DNA from: Mycobacterium sp. OTB74
Lineage (GTDB): Bacteria; Actinomycetota; Actinomycetes; Mycobacteriales; Mycobacteriaceae
Direction of reading: 5' to 3'
DNA length: 35,007 nt
Assembly (NCBI RefSeq): GCF_029892685.1
Contig: NZ_JARXVD010000031.1
Coordinates: 1-35,007 of the forward strand
Shown: positions 34,882-35,007 of the stretch, piece by piece
How positions within the stretch are numbered: the first letter of the stretch is position 1
Layout: each line of letters begins with the position of its first letter
Translations under genes and position numbers: made by a program
The notes under the pieces: generated by a model
What the model was told of the DNA's origin: nothing
The model's input: the letters and a program-made list of their open reading frames with translations, nothing else
Database searches by the model: none

Positions 34882-34910
34882 ATCACCCCCCACAAAAAGT
34901 GGGGGGTGAT
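34882..34910 (-). terminator. Strong terminator hairpin after the rRNA operon
   Basis: ATCACCCCCCAC (34882-34893) pairs perfectly with GTGGGGGGTGAT (34899-34910) around an AAAAA loop (TTTTT on the minus strand). It is a 12-bp stem starting 10 nt after the 5S rRNA. The bases that follow on the minus strand are only moderately T-rich. Confidence 0.85.
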
Positions 34911-34920
34911 CCTAATTTGT

Positions 34921-35007
34921 GTTCGGCGGTGTCCTACTTTTCCACCCTGTTGGGTAGTATCATCGGCGCTGGTAGGCTTAGCTTCCGGGTTCGGGATGGG
35001 ACCGGGC
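34921..35007 (-). rRNA. rrf: 5S rRNA, 3' part (cut by window edge)
   Basis: The minus strand of the last 87 bases reads GCCCGGTCCCATCCCGAACC through GGAAGCTAAGCCTACCAGCG to GGAAAAGTAGGACACCGCCG and AAC. These are the conserved middle and 3' part of mycobacterial 5S rRNA. It is followed by a strong hairpin. Its place beside the Rv1691-type gene marks this as the rrn operon that some mycobacteria carry near tyrS. Confidence 0.95.

Overview
The right half of the window (about 17.6-35 kb) is a mycobacterial chromosomal core block with every gene on the minus strand. Read 5' to 3' on that strand it runs: 5S rRNA end, TPR protein, HAD phosphatase, a 53-aa protein, tlyA, NAD kinase, recN, steA-like gene, mctB-like gene, pyrG, Nudix hydrolase, xerD, parA/soj, scpA, scpB, pseudouridine synthase, cmk, der, tRNA-Pro(GGG). 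From memory this is the gene order of Rv1691-Rv1701 and Rv1708-Rv1713 in M. tuberculosis. Two differences stand out. The PPE/repeat block that lies between xerD and parA there is absent, and an rRNA operon sits just upstream of the TPR gene. The second point fits mycobacteria with a second rrn operon (rrnB), so the source is probably a fast-growing or M. terrae-like species, not a tubercle bacillus.

The left half (1 to about 17.5 kb) is an accessory island beside the tRNA-Pro gene. Next to the tRNA is a phage-type tyrosine integrase that has lost its C-terminus, including the catalytic tyrosine. It is fused tail-to-tail at about 16.41 kb with a broken plus-strand gene. Then comes a minus-strand operon of three giant genes (about 1483, 1196 and 1213 aa; 15709 to 3962) with visibly lower GC than the chromosome. 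The first two proteins match no family I can name and look beta-rich. The third is a mosaic: trypsin-like serine protease, IPT/TIG domain, peptidoglycan-binding domain, and a phospholipase-D-type catalytic half. This operon is the best candidate for an undescribed system.

Further left are an unrecognised plus-strand gene with a hydrophobic C-terminal segment, a scar holding two headless gene fragments, four phased GAGAC repeats, a small serine recombinase, an ADP-ribosylglycohydrolase fused to a Cys-phosphatase domain (with three GC-rich palindromes between these last two), and the end of an IS481-like transposase running off the window. No capsid, tail, portal, sheath, tube or conjugation genes are visible, so the island is not a recognisable prophage or contractile injection system. 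Its second attachment site is not visible and probably lies to the left of the window.

The core genes form tightly coupled runs. Starts and stops overlap by 1-4 nt at most junctions (TPR to recN; pyrG to xerD; parA to der). They cover ribosome modification and NADP supply, DNA repair, CTP synthesis, dimer resolution and chromosome condensation, and ribosome assembly.
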